From Flavobacteriaceae bacterium (GTDB lineage: Bacteria; Bacteroidota; Bacteroidia; Flavobacteriales; Flavobacteriaceae), in NCBI GenBank assembly GCA_018646605.1, contig JABGUL010000033.1:33125-97124 (forward strand): a stretch of DNA of 64,000 bases. Reading direction: 5' to 3'. This document shows positions 55,629-63,984 of the stretch, piece after piece. Position numbers and translations under genes: made by a program. The notes under the pieces are model-generated. The model saw only the letters and a program-made list of their open reading frames with translations. It had not been told where the DNA came from and did no database searches. Positions within the stretch are counted from its first letter, which is position 1. Each line of letters begins with the position of its first letter.

Positions 55629-57143
55629 TTATTTAAGAGTATTTCCTAAAGGATAGTTTTCAGAATTAATTCTGTTTTCTAAAGGGCCATTTTCCAATTT
55701 TAGCACTCCTCTTGGACAAACTGCAGAACAAACACCACAACCCACACAGGAAGAACGAACAATATTTTCTCCGCGTTGTGCATAGGCTCTTACATCAATT
55801 CCCATTTCACAATAGGTTGAACAATTTCCACAGGAAATACATTGCCCACCATTTGTCGTGATTCTGAATCGCGATAGTAAGCGTTGTTGAAGTCCGAGTA
55901 TTGCTGCCATTGGGCAACCAAAACGACACCAAACTCTACTGCCTAGAATCGGATAAAAACCAACCCCTAAAACACCAGAAAAAGCCGCGCCTATTCCAAA
56001 TCCGTACCATTTTTGTAGTGTATAACTATTAATGAATAAAATATTTTTCTCGCCAGAAAAAGCTTGAATACTCAATACAGCTATTAAAATTATGCCAAGG
56101 CTCAATAAAGTGTATTTTGCGTCTTTATTAAGGCCGTCTTTTTTCCAAAAGAATAGTACCCCCATTAAAATTAAAATAAAGACAACGACCCCTCCAACAA
56201 ACTGTTCTCTACTTATGATACTCATCGATTTATTTGAGGACAGAAAAGACCAGAGCACAGCAATAGTAGTTATGCTAATAAAGACTAAAACCACATGGAT
56301 CATCCAGCGCTCAAATTTCCAAACACTTACTTTTTTACTGGATAATTGTCTGAAGGGATCACCTGCAGTTTCTGCTAAGGCACCACATCCACATACCCAA
56401 GAGCAATACCATCGTTTCCCATATAAATAAGTTAGAATAGGTGATATTAAAAACATTAGGGCAAGTCCTGTTCCTAAAAAAACGAGACCTAGATTCCCGC
56501 CATTCAGCATGTTTTTTAAGTGCCATTGGTCTAAAAAATAATAGTTTAATGGCCACATATTTTTTAGGTCTTTCGCAAAATAAGGCGTTTCAGGATTTAA
56601 TTTTCCTAAAATTTCTGGAATTAAAAAGGCAAAACACAATTGAAAAAACATAACGGAAACGGTACGGATGATTTGATAGCGATTATGTCTGTATTTCCAA
56701 ATAAACTTTACGCCAAAGATTAAAATTGCTAAAGTGTAAAGGGTTCCATATAAAAACCATTGTGTAGCTGGATTCCCATTAAGAACATAGCTAAGAGGAT
56801 CAAAAAGGGAAACAAAACCAGAACTCGTTCCATTGGAATTAAAGCCTAAAACTTCGGGAAACCAATAAATTGCAACATAAAAAGCGGTAAGTGTCATTCC
56901 TAAGACCCAGCCCCAAATTCCTTTGGCAGTTAGTGCATTAAACCATACGCCATTGTTTTTTATTCCTGACAGCGAACTCCCATACACCTCTTTAAAGTAA
57001 ATAAGGCTTCCTGAAACTAACATCAACATACTTGCTGATAGAATGATTAATTTATTTTGTGGGGTAAAGACTAATGTGCTTAAGAGTAATATGAGCCCTG
57101 AAGCTCCCAACAATAGACTTCCTTTTTGTCGCGTTACAATCAT
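55629..57143 (-). CDS. NosR/NapH-like membrane 4Fe-4S protein
   Basis: The 504 residues have about ten transmembrane helices and four cysteine clusters: CSWVCGCG and C-R-F-G-C-P in membrane loops, then two C-terminal ferredoxin motifs, C-I-S-C-G-N-C-S-T-Y-C and C-V-G-C-G-V-C-S-A-V-C-P. The two cytoplasmic or periplasmic 4Fe-4S clusters and the membrane CxxxCP motifs are as in NapH/NosR. It likely passes electrons across or along the inner membrane. It starts 12 bases after an FAD oxidoreductase gene, its likely partner. Confidence 0.9.
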   Translation of the reverse strand: MIVTRQKGSLLLGASGLILLLSTLVFTPQNKLIILSASMLMLVSGSLIYFKEVYGSSLSGIKNNGVWFNALTAKGIWGWVLGMTLTAFYVAIYWFPEVLGFNSNGTSSGFVSLFDPLSYVLNGNPATQWFLYGTLYTLAILIFGVKFIWKYRHNRYQIIRTVSVMFFQLCFAFLIPEILGKLNPETPYFAKDLKNMWPLNYYFLDQWHLKNMLNGGNLGLVFLGTGLALMFLISPILTYLYGKRWYCSWVCGCGALAETAGDPFRQLSSKKVSVWKFERWMIHVVLVFISITTIAVLWSFLSSNKSMSIISREQFVGGVVVFILILMGVLFFWKKDGLNKDAKYTLLSLGIILIAVLSIQAFSGEKNILFINSYTLQKWYGFGIGAAFSGVLGVGFYPILGSRVWCRFGCPMAAILGLQQRLLSRFRITTNGGQCISCGNCSTYCEMGIDVRAYAQRGENIVRSSCVGCGVCSAVCPRGVLKLENGPLENRINSENYPLGNTLK

Positions 57144-57155
57144 AGTTTTTTGGTT

Positions 57156-58469
57156 TTAGGGGTTGTTATGTCTTTTGAGTGTTTCCCATTCCATGGTTAG
57201 TTCTTTTTCGTATGTTGGATAAAATTCTGGATCAAAATTTGCTGTCTTAAAATTTTTGATAACAGAGTCCATAGGTTCTTTGTTTGTAAGCCATTCATCA
57301 AACACGGAATGTCTTAAACGAACTCCCATAGTGATGCAGCCCAGCAATGTATTAGTTGAAGGATTGAAACTTAAACGGATGGAGTTGTTTTTTTTAGGGT
57401 GTTTCCAAAAAAGTTGTTGTTCTTCTTCATATACCGGGGTGGAGGTTACGGTTCCATAAGTTTGATATTCAATATCAAAAAATTTAGCTGAGTTGAACCA
57501 ATTTCCAGGAACGTATTTTGTTTTCTCCCCAACAAGTGTTTTAGCAAGTGTTTCTCCCATCATTCGACCAGTATACCAGACGGCTTCAATTGGCTGTCGC
57601 CCTTCAAGAGGCTCCGTTTGCTCGGCACAATCTCCTATTGCATATACATGAGGCAGATTGGTTTCAAGAAAAGAATTTACTTTAATTCCTTTTCCTGTTT
57701 CTAGACTACTGTTTTTTAAGAAATCTATGTTTGGAGAAACGCCTACAGTGAGTCCAACCCATTGACATTCAATAAATTCATTTCTTGTGGTGTGAACCCC
57801 TTTTGCCCTTCCTTCCTCGTTGGATTCAATACCTTTTAATTCAGTTTCAAGTTGAAGATCAATTCCATGTAAGCGGATGTGCTGATTGATCATTTCTGAT
57901 TCTTCCTCAGGTAAAATTGCATTCCAAAAACTAGATTCCCGTACTAGAAAGTGGACTTTCTTTCCTCGGCTGTGTAGCATTTCTGCAAGCTCAATTCCAA
58001 TGAGTCCCCCACCAACAATAGTTGCAGATTTGATAGACCCACTCCAGGCTTCCAATTGTTCCAAGTCTTGTTTGTGATATAATCCCTGAACAGCCTTTAG
58101 ATTTTGACCAGGCCACCCAAATCGGTTGGGCTTGGATCCAGTAGCTATTACTAATTTGTCATAGACTATTGAAGAACCATCTTCAAAAGCAAGCATATGT
58201 TTTTCGCTTATGAGTTTTGCTACTCTTTTGTGAACTAGACTAATTTTATTCTTTTCCCAAAAATTATTTTCATAGGGCTGTGTATGTTCAAATTGCATAT
58301 GTCCCATATAGACATACATCAGCGCTGTGCGAGAAAAAAAATAGGGGCTTTCATCAGAAATAATTGTGATTTCGACATTCGATTGCTTACGAATATGTCT
58401 AGCAGTTGTTATGCCAGAAATTCCATTTCCAATAATGACAATAGAACTTTTGGGTTTATTTGAAGTCAT
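57156..58469 (-). CDS. NAD(P)/FAD-dependent oxidoreductase
   Basis: From ATG 58469 the protein is 437 residues. It has the FAD loop I-G-N-G-I-S-G-I-T-T-A, an NAD loop V-G-G-G-L-I-G-I-E-L-A-E and the C-terminal FAD segment Y-A-I-G-D-C-A-E. It resembles nitrite-reductase- or rubredoxin-reductase-like pyridine nucleotide oxidoreductases. An in-frame upstream start at 58484 adds five residues and is less likely. It precedes the 4Fe-4S protein by 12 bases in one operon. Confidence 0.9.
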   Translation of the reverse strand: MTSNKPKSSIVIIGNGISGITTARHIRKQSNVEITIISDESPYFFSRTALMYVYMGHMQFEHTQPYENNFWEKNKISLVHKRVAKLISEKHMLAFEDGSSIVYDKLVIATGSKPNRFGWPGQNLKAVQGLYHKQDLEQLEAWSGSIKSATIVGGGLIGIELAEMLHSRGKKVHFLVRESSFWNAILPEEESEMINQHIRLHGIDLQLETELKGIESNEEGRAKGVHTTRNEFIECQWVGLTVGVSPNIDFLKNSSLETGKGIKVNSFLETNLPHVYAIGDCAEQTEPLEGRQPIEAVWYTGRMMGETLAKTLVGEKTKYVPGNWFNSAKFFDIEYQTYGTVTSTPVYEEEQQLFWKHPKKNNSIRLSFNPSTNTLLGCITMGVRLRHSVFDEWLTNKEPMDSVIKNFKTANFDPEFYPTYEKELTMEWETLKRHNNP

Positions 58470-58603
58470 AAAGCTAAAGTACAATTTTTGAAAAAATTAA
58501 TTCGTATATTGGTATAACCAAATCAATCCTAATCAATGAACCTACTATTCAGCTCTTTTTCACGTAAGTGTTATTATTCATTCATTTTTTTTAAATAGAA
58601 AAA

Positions 58604-59050
58604 GTGAAAAGCAATACATCTTCTTTATGGGCTAAAGTTTCCATAACGGTTCCTATTACAAAGGAAAAAGTTTGGGATGTACTCACCTTGCCTGAAATAA
58701 CGCAACGGTATATGTATAATTGTCAACTTCATTCAAGTTGGGAGTTGGGTTCCAAAGCAATTTGGAGTGCTCAATTAGAAGACGGCTCATGGCATGATCA
58801 TGTTGTTGCTAATGTAGTGGTTCATAATCCTTATGAACAAATCACTTTAGAAATAATTCATCAAGCTACTGAGGAATATCCTAGTGAGGTTTCAAGGTTG
58901 TATTACAATTTAGAAACCGTTCCAGAAGGAACATTACTTTCAATCAAACAAGGTGATTTTAACACGATTACCTCTGGTGAAAAAAGACACCTATCCTGTC
59001 AACAAGGGTGGGACTTCATCTTACCAAAACTTATAGAAACCTGTACTTAA
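58604..59050 (+). CDS. SRPBCC-fold (AHSA1-like) protein
   Basis: The 148 residues start at GTG 58604. The pattern V-S-I-T-V-P-I-T-K-E-K-V-W-D-V-L-T-L-P-E, W-E-L-G-S-K-A-I-W and Y-E-Q-I-T-L is that of the Bet v 1-like ligand-binding fold (AHSA1/SRPBCC). It probably binds a hydrophobic ligand or a chaperone client. It lies 11 bases before mscS on the same strand. Confidence 0.82.
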   Translation: MKSNTSSLWAKVSITVPITKEKVWDVLTLPEITQRYMYNCQLHSSWELGSKAIWSAQLEDGSWHDHVVANVVVHNPYEQITLEIIHQATEEYPSEVSRLYYNLETVPEGTLLSIKQGDFNTITSGEKRHLSCQQGWDFILPKLIETCT

Positions 59051-59061
59051 TATCAAATCAC

Positions 59062-59880
59062 ATGAATTTAAATTTCCAAAAAGTTTACGAAAGTTTTATT
59101 GACTTTACCTTTTATTATGGCCCAAAAATAATTGGGGCAATTCTAGTATGGATCATTGGTCTATGGTTAATACGACTCCTTGGTAAAGGGGTCAATCTTA
59201 TGTTTGAACGAAGTAAATTAGACGCTTCCCTTAAAACCTTTTTGCAGAGTTTGATTTCGGTGATTCTAAAGGTATTATTAGCCATCAGTGTATTGGGAAT
59301 GCTAGGGATTGAAATGACTTCATTCATTGCTCTTTTGGCAGCTGCAGGACTTGCAGTAGGAATGGCCATGAGTGGAACACTACAAAATTTTGCTGGAGGC
59401 GTTATGATTCTTGTTTTTAAACCTTTCAAAACAGGAGATCTTATCGAATCCCAAGGGTATATAGGTGTCGTTAAGGAAATTCAAATTTTCGTTACTATTT
59501 TATTGACACCGGATCATAAAACGGTACTTCTTCCCAATGGCGCAGTGGCTAATAATGAAATCACAAATTATGCAACTGAGGGAACCATACGCGTTGATTT
59601 AGAATTTGGTATTGGTTATGGGGAGTCCATTGATAAAGCCAAGGATGTTTTAAATAAAGTAATGATGGATCATCCCATGGTTCTTAAATCCCCAGAATCA
59701 TTTGTGGGAGTAAACGGACTTGGGGATTCCTCTGTAAATCTTGCTGTTCGACCTTACACCGAACCGAAAAACTATTGGGAAGTTTATTTTGATGTTTACG
59801 AGCAAGGAAAAAAAGCTTTGGATGCAGCAGGAATTGAAATTCCTTTCCCACAACGTGTAATTCATTCACCAAAAACTTAA
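59062..59880 (+). CDS. MscS-family mechanosensitive channel
   Basis: From ATG 59062 the protein is 272 residues, close to E. coli MscS (286). It has three transmembrane helices. TM3 carries the Gly/Ala pore line A-A-A-G-L-A-V-G-M-A-M-S-G-T-L-Q-N-F-A-G-G. The MscS beta domain follows (F-K-P-F-K-T-G-D-L-I-E), with L-P-N-G-A-V-A-N-N. It opens when membrane tension rises. A longer in-frame start at 59008 would overlap the SRPBCC gene and is rejected. Confidence 0.95.
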   Translation: MNLNFQKVYESFIDFTFYYGPKIIGAILVWIIGLWLIRLLGKGVNLMFERSKLDASLKTFLQSLISVILKVLLAISVLGMLGIEMTSFIALLAAAGLAVGMAMSGTLQNFAGGVMILVFKPFKTGDLIESQGYIGVVKEIQIFVTILLTPDHKTVLLPNGAVANNEITNYATEGTIRVDLEFGIGYGESIDKAKDVLNKVMMDHPMVLKSPESFVGVNGLGDSSVNLAVRPYTEPKNYWEVYFDVYEQGKKALDAAGIEIPFPQRVIHSPKT

Positions 59881-59906
59881 AATTATTAATCTAATAACCC
59901 CAATAT

Positions 59907-60089
59907 ATGATCTACCTACTTTTTTTTATTTACGTTGTTATATGTCTTTTTATTTTATATAAAATTATTGCTCAATTTGAAGGACATTATGACTGGTTTA
60001 GTGGCATTTTGTATTTCATCATTTTTATAATTTCATGTAGTATTTTATATCTTCTTATTTTCACTCCTTATCACTTATTAAAGGGATAA
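59907..60089 (+). CDS. Small two-helix membrane protein
   Basis: The 60 residues have two hydrophobic helices (about 2-20 and 33-54) joined by I-A-Q-F-E-G-H-Y-D-W-F-S-G. I recognise no family. It starts 26 bases after mscS on the same strand, so it may be co-transcribed. The composition is consistent with a real small membrane protein, but the ORF is short. Confidence 0.5.
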   Translation: MIYLLFFIYVVICLFILYKIIAQFEGHYDWFSGILYFIIFIISCSILYLLIFTPYHLLKG

Positions 60090-60098
60090 GCTTAGGTA

Positions 60099-60794
60099 TT
60101 AATTGATATTTCGAGAATAATACTTATAAAGCACATGGGGTCTAGCACCCATCCAGTGTAAAATATGAATCATGCCAAAATGAAATAGTAAAGGGTAGAT
60201 TCCATTTTTATAAAATCTTCGTGATGAGGTGATTACAAAATGGGGGAGGACTGTAAAAGGCACCTTTTTGTAAAGTTTTTTCACAAACTGAATGTCTTCA
60301 CAAACAATGTAATTGGTATTAAAACCTTCTATCTTGTCAAAAATTTCCTTGGTTACAAATAGGGTCTGATCACCGCCTCTACACAATAGAATATTCCATT
60401 TACTCCCGGCGGCGGCACATTTTAAAATCCAATTAGAAACATCAAATTTCAAACGAAAACAGCCTGCTTTAGCCCCTTGTGCCATTTGAGCGATAATCAT
60501 TGTATCAAAATCTTGTGGTAATCGACTATCCACATGAACAAAATAGAGCCATTCACATGTTGCTTTTGTTACACCAAAATTCATTTGATATGCTCTTCCC
60601 GACTGGGTCTGGTAAGTATTTTCTTTTTTCTGGGTTTGTAGTAATTCCCATGTGCCATCTGAACTATACCCATCCACAAAAATTATTTCTTGTGTTGAGC
60701 TGAGGACATTTTCTAAGTGGGAAATGAAATCAATTTCATTTAGAACGGGTACAATGATGGAGAGTCTTGGTTTATTTGTTAAGGCTCCAGTCAT
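60099..60794 (-). CDS. TIGR04283-type GT2 glycosyltransferase, arsenosugar-cluster type
   Basis: From ATG 60794 the protein is 231 residues. It opens L-S-I-I-V-P-V-L-N-E, then F-V-D-G-Y-S-S-D-G-T, G-R-A-Y-Q-M-N-F-G-V and L-Y-F-V-H-V-D-S-R-L-P, the pattern R-A-x-Q-M-N-x-G...F-x-H-x-D-T/S-x-L-P of the transferase 2 family linked to rSAM/selenodomain loci. It is the last gene of the operon and overlaps the DUF547 gene by 23 bases. In the proposed pathway it attaches the arsenosugar to an acceptor; this is inference. A longer frame to 60890 is rejected. Confidence 0.87.
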   Translation of the reverse strand: MTGALTNKPRLSIIVPVLNEIDFISHLENVLSSTQEIIFVDGYSSDGTWELLQTQKKENTYQTQSGRAYQMNFGVTKATCEWLYFVHVDSRLPQDFDTMIIAQMAQGAKAGCFRLKFDVSNWILKCAAAGSKWNILLCRGGDQTLFVTKEIFDKIEGFNTNYIVCEDIQFVKKLYKKVPFTVLPHFVITSSRRFYKNGIYPLLFHFGMIHILHWMGARPHVLYKYYSRNIN

Positions 60795-61467
60795 AGGGTA
60801 AATAATCAATTTTAGGGTTGGACAGGCGTACTCCTGAATAACGCTGAATAAATTCGAGGCGCTCTTCTTTTGATCCAAAATCTTTACCAAACCACAAGAA
60901 GATTCGAGATAATTTTAACCGAGTGGGGTAAATTTCATTTTTACTTTTATCCTTCAAAAAAGATTCGGTGACACATACCAGCTGTGCTTCTAATTGCTTT
61001 TCTTGAAATGCTTTATTCCACAAATTAGGACAAGACTGAGAAGCGCAATTGATTGCAAAATGAATTCTGGGTTCTTCCATTTTACGTAGAATTTCATGTT
61101 CAATCTCTCCTAGTGTGTAGGATTTTTCTTGAGTATTAAAACATTTTATTTCCCAGGGGTCTTTAATATCTTTTATACTTTCTAAAGGATAGTTTTTTAA
61201 GACAAGCTGAACTGTCAAGGCATTATAAGCATTGATCCAATAGGCTAATTTAGAATTTTTAGAATCACTTTCATGCGGTGGTAAATTGGATAGCGTTTTA
61301 ATATACGCATCCAGGTTATCTTGATTCTGATACCAACTTTTATAGTTTACTTGACCGGATTCGTCTACATATTCTTGCAGCATTCTATCCCATCGGTGAT
61401 GGATGTTTTTTTGAGCGTTTAAGGAAAAACTTAAAAAGGCAAGAAGCAGGTAAAAAGTAGGTTTCAT
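60772..61467 (-). CDS. Exported DUF547 protein
   Basis: The 231 residues have a signal peptide (L-L-L-A-F-L-S-F-S-L-N-A-Q, cleavage near 18). The DUF547 core has L-A-Y-W-I-N-A-Y-N-A-L-T, Y-P-L-E-S-I-K-D-I, L-x-E-I-E-H-E-I-L-R and H-F-A-I-N-C-A-S-Q-S-C-P-N-L, a Cys/His-rich transglutaminase-like signature. The function is unknown. It starts 18 bases after the ArsM-like gene. Its export is notable: the other operon products look cytosolic. Confidence 0.88.
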   Translation of the reverse strand: MKPTFYLLLAFLSFSLNAQKNIHHRWDRMLQEYVDESGQVNYKSWYQNQDNLDAYIKTLSNLPPHESDSKNSKLAYWINAYNALTVQLVLKNYPLESIKDIKDPWEIKCFNTQEKSYTLGEIEHEILRKMEEPRIHFAINCASQSCPNLWNKAFQEKQLEAQLVCVTESFLKDKSKNEIYPTRLKLSRIFLWFGKDFGSKEERLEFIQRYSGVRLSNPKIDYLPYDWSLNK

Positions 61468-61485
61468 TTTTTTTATTTTAGGTGT

Positions 61486-62454
61486 TTAACAACAGCCACC
61501 TCCATCATAGTGAAAGGTAGAAGGGGATAGGAAAAGATCTTTTCTATTTGAGTCCAATAAGGCTTTGGCTGTTTTATCACATACTGCCAAAGGTTGGTTT
61601 TGGAGTAAAACATGCCCTTTTTTGTCATCAAAGAATTTTTCATCGCCAAAATAAATCGCTGTTTTTCCTGTAAAGACACAAGGACCGTCTATGGGCATTG
61701 GATCTTTTATGGCGCATACTTCAACACTCTCGATATAGATAGTTTCTTGTGTCGGGTAATGTTTTGAATCTAAAATACGGTAAGGACGTTTTGCTCTTAT
61801 CTCAATTGTTCCAAAACCTACATCGGTTAACATTTTGATATAGTCATGCAACGGAATGGATCCTGAAAGGCATAAAGCACGCAAGCGGTTGTCGTTTCGT
61901 AGGGTTTCATTCATAGGCTGTTCACAGATTGGATCACTCATTACCAAGCGTCCATGAGGCTTGAGTACACGATACATCTCTTGAAGCGCTTTTTTAAGTT
62001 CCTCCATTTTGAAAATATTGAAGAGACAATTTTGAGCAGCAACATCTATTGTGTTATTGTCCACAGGGAGCTGAAGTGCATCTCCTTTGATTAAACGTAC
62101 AAAGTCTTTTTGAAACCATTCATTTTGAGTTTCTGCCTCTACAAAATTATCTTTACAAGCGGTGAGCATTTCATCTACTACATCAATTCCAATCACTCCT
62201 TCTCTCTGTCTTGAAAAATAACTGAATTGCAATAGTTCCATGCCTCCACCAACGCCAACATATAAAATTTTTGGATTATTTACCAAGTCTCTGGGGTGCA
62301 CGGTGCTCCCACAGCCATAGTTCATTTCTTGCATTCGTATAGGAATACTGAGGCCAGGAAATTGCCATATAGGGGTAGTGGTGCAACACAGACCTATATC
62401 AGGAGTTAATGCGGCATCTTTATAAACGTCTTTTGTGGTTTCTAGATAGCTCAT
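61486..62454 (-). CDS. arsM: ArsM-like methyltransferase, arsenosugar biosynthesis type
   Basis: This 322-residue class I SAM methyltransferase has motif I Y-V-G-V-G-G-G-M-E-L-L, motif II G-I-D-V-V and later P-H-G-R-L-V-M-S-D-P. Cysteines candidate for arsenic binding are in G-L-C-C (23-24), N-Y-G-C-G-S-T (48) and R-A-L-C-L-S-G-S. A C-terminal extension ends G-G-G-C-C. The pattern fits the ArsM found in rSAM/selenodomain loci. It would methylate As(III) to dimethylarsenite. The stop is TAA, so no selenocysteine readthrough is implied. Confidence 0.82.
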   Translation of the reverse strand: MSYLETTKDVYKDAALTPDIGLCCTTTPIWQFPGLSIPIRMQEMNYGCGSTVHPRDLVNNPKILYVGVGGGMELLQFSYFSRQREGVIGIDVVDEMLTACKDNFVEAETQNEWFQKDFVRLIKGDALQLPVDNNTIDVAAQNCLFNIFKMEELKKALQEMYRVLKPHGRLVMSDPICEQPMNETLRNDNRLRALCLSGSIPLHDYIKMLTDVGFGTIEIRAKRPYRILDSKHYPTQETIYIESVEVCAIKDPMPIDGPCVFTGKTAIYFGDEKFFDDKKGHVLLQNQPLAVCDKTAKALLDSNRKDLFLSPSTFHYDGGGCC

Positions 62455-62481
62455 AGAAAATTTTTATGGAATATAGAAGAA

Positions 62482-63294
62482 TTAAAGACTAGCAACAAGC
62501 CCTTTAACAATTTTTATAAGATCTCTCTGACCTTGTTTTGCGAGCTCCATGATCTCAGGAATATTAATCGGTTGTAGATTGTCTGGGTCACACTCATCTG
62601 TAATAACAGAGAGCGCTAATACTCTAATTCCAAGTTGTCGAGCAACAATCACCTCCGGAACGGTAGACATCCCCACGGCATCGGCACCAATAATTTTTAG
62701 GTAGCGATATTCTGCAGCTGTTTCTAGTTGGGGACCTACTACTGCCACATAGACCCCTTGTGCTAGGGAGATATTTTCATCTTCTGCAATAGCGAGTGTT
62801 TTCTGAGCTAATTCTTTATCGTAGGGAGCGCTCATGTCCACAAAACGTTCTCCTAAAGCGGCGCCATTTTTTAGGGCGAGGGGAGACCCTCCTTGTAAAT
62901 TAATGTGATCTTGGATGAGCATCAATTTTCCTTTTTTGAAGTTTAGATTGATTGCTCCTGCTGCATTACTTAAAATGAGTTCAGAACCTCCGAGTAGTTT
63001 AAATACCCTAACGAAAAAGGTGATTTCAAAATAATTATAACCCTCATAGGCATGAGAGCGTCCTTGAAAAATCAATATTTTTTTACTTGCCAAAGTGCCG
63101 TAATGTAATATACCTTCTTGAAATTCTTGCGTTGCGGTTGGGAAATGCGGTATTTGTGCGTAGGGAATACTTTTTTGAATTTCTATGTGCCTAACTAAAT
63201 CATGCATACCTGTACCGAGTACAATCCCGATGCGTACATTTTTTATTCCTTCTTTTTGGAGAAAGTATAGGCTTTCATTACTCTTTTCGATCAT
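62482..63294 (-). CDS. Purine nucleoside phosphorylase (trimeric type)
   Basis: The 270 residues match trimeric PNP/MTAP: G-I-V-L-G-T-G, F-Q-G-R-S-H-A-Y-E-G-Y (His81), N-A-A-G, G-P-Q-L-E-T-A-A-E-Y and G-M-S-T-V-P-E-V-I-V-A. The base-specificity position reads V-I-T-D-E-C-D, with Asp233 where human PNP has Asn243; MTAP also has Asp there. This favours adenine-type substrates. It would split 5'-deoxy-5'-dimethylarsinoyl-adenosine into adenine and an arsenosugar 1-phosphate. It overlaps its upstream neighbour by 17 bases. Confidence 0.9.
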   Translation of the reverse strand: MIEKSNESLYFLQKEGIKNVRIGIVLGTGMHDLVRHIEIQKSIPYAQIPHFPTATQEFQEGILHYGTLASKKILIFQGRSHAYEGYNYFEITFFVRVFKLLGGSELILSNAAGAINLNFKKGKLMLIQDHINLQGGSPLALKNGAALGERFVDMSAPYDKELAQKTLAIAEDENISLAQGVYVAVVGPQLETAAEYRYLKIIGADAVGMSTVPEVIVARQLGIRVLALSVITDECDPDNLQPINIPEIMELAKQGQRDLIKIVKGLVASL

Positions 63295-63901
63295 TAAATT
63301 TTAGCTTTAAGCCTTGGTATAATTCAGGCATATTTTTTAAATCCTCAAGGGTGTCAATATCGTTTTTTTCTTCCAAAAGAAAAACTGTATTTTCATTTAA
63401 ATCTGAAAGGGTAGCTGCTAAAACGGTTTCACTACTCCATTTTTTATTTTTAAAAAGGCTAGGAGTACACGTCTTCATGCCTAATAGATAATAACCCCCG
63501 TCCAGAGCAGGTCCAATGACATAATCGTGTGTTTCTAGCTTTTCAAAAGCCTTTTTTAAAAGACTGTCATTTACCTCCCATAAATCAGTTCCAATAACAA
63601 TAATCTTTTTAAAACCTTCATCAAAACCCCACTGAAAGGCGCCCTCCATCCTTTCTCCTAGATCGAAACCTTGCTGGGGTATTTTTTTATGGGCACTAAA
63701 ATAGGGTTCAAAATAATTGGGGTGTTCTCCGCTGTAAAAAACTACAACCTTCGGGCTAATTTCTTTTAGTGTTACAGCAGTTTTTTTTAATAATTGATTG
63801 TAGATCCAGAGCGCCTTCTCGGTACCGATCCTATTTGCCAATCGAGTTTTTATGGTTCCTGCAATAGGTGTTTTTGCAAATACAAGGAGTAAAGAATCCA
63901 T
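63278..63901 (-). CDS. TIGR04282-type (CofC-like, DUF2064) transferase
   Basis: The 207 residues have the CofC/GT-A pattern F-A-K-T-P-I-A-G-T-I-K-T-R-L, L-G-E-R-M, V-I-G-T-D-L and G-P-A-L-D-G-G-Y-Y-L-L-G. This is transferase 1 of rSAM/selenodomain loci, now linked to arsenosugar synthesis. CofC homologues are nucleotidyltransferases, so it may activate the sugar 1-phosphate. It is the first gene of the operon, with a TATCTTTG box at 63977-63984. Confidence 0.88.
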   Translation of the reverse strand: MDSLLLVFAKTPIAGTIKTRLANRIGTEKALWIYNQLLKKTAVTLKEISPKVVVFYSGEHPNYFEPYFSAHKKIPQQGFDLGERMEGAFQWGFDEGFKKIIVIGTDLWEVNDSLLKKAFEKLETHDYVIGPALDGGYYLLGMKTCTPSLFKNKKWSSETVLAATLSDLNENTVFLLEEKNDIDTLEDLKNMPELYQGLKLKFNDRKE

Positions 63902-63976
63902 AGTTTAACGTTTGTTTCGGTTTTTTACGAGACCATTAAAGTTAGATTGTTGTTTGCTGCCCTAGTTTTCATACAT

Positions 63977-63984
63977 CAAAGATA
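63977..63984 (-). promoter_or_regulatory. -7 box for the arsenosugar-type operon
   Basis: The minus strand reads TATCTTTG (TANNTTTG). It lies 76 bases before the ATG at 63901. The expected -33 element would fall just beyond the window. Confidence 0.5.

Noticed and set aside
59115..59429. Antisense ORF of 104 codons within mscS
   Set aside because: Its basic, Pro-rich composition is that of a reverse-frame shadow.
61486..61500. Selenocysteine readthrough at the ArsM-like C-terminus (G-G-G-C-C)
   Set aside because: The stop is TAA, not TGA, and no SECIS-like element was seen.
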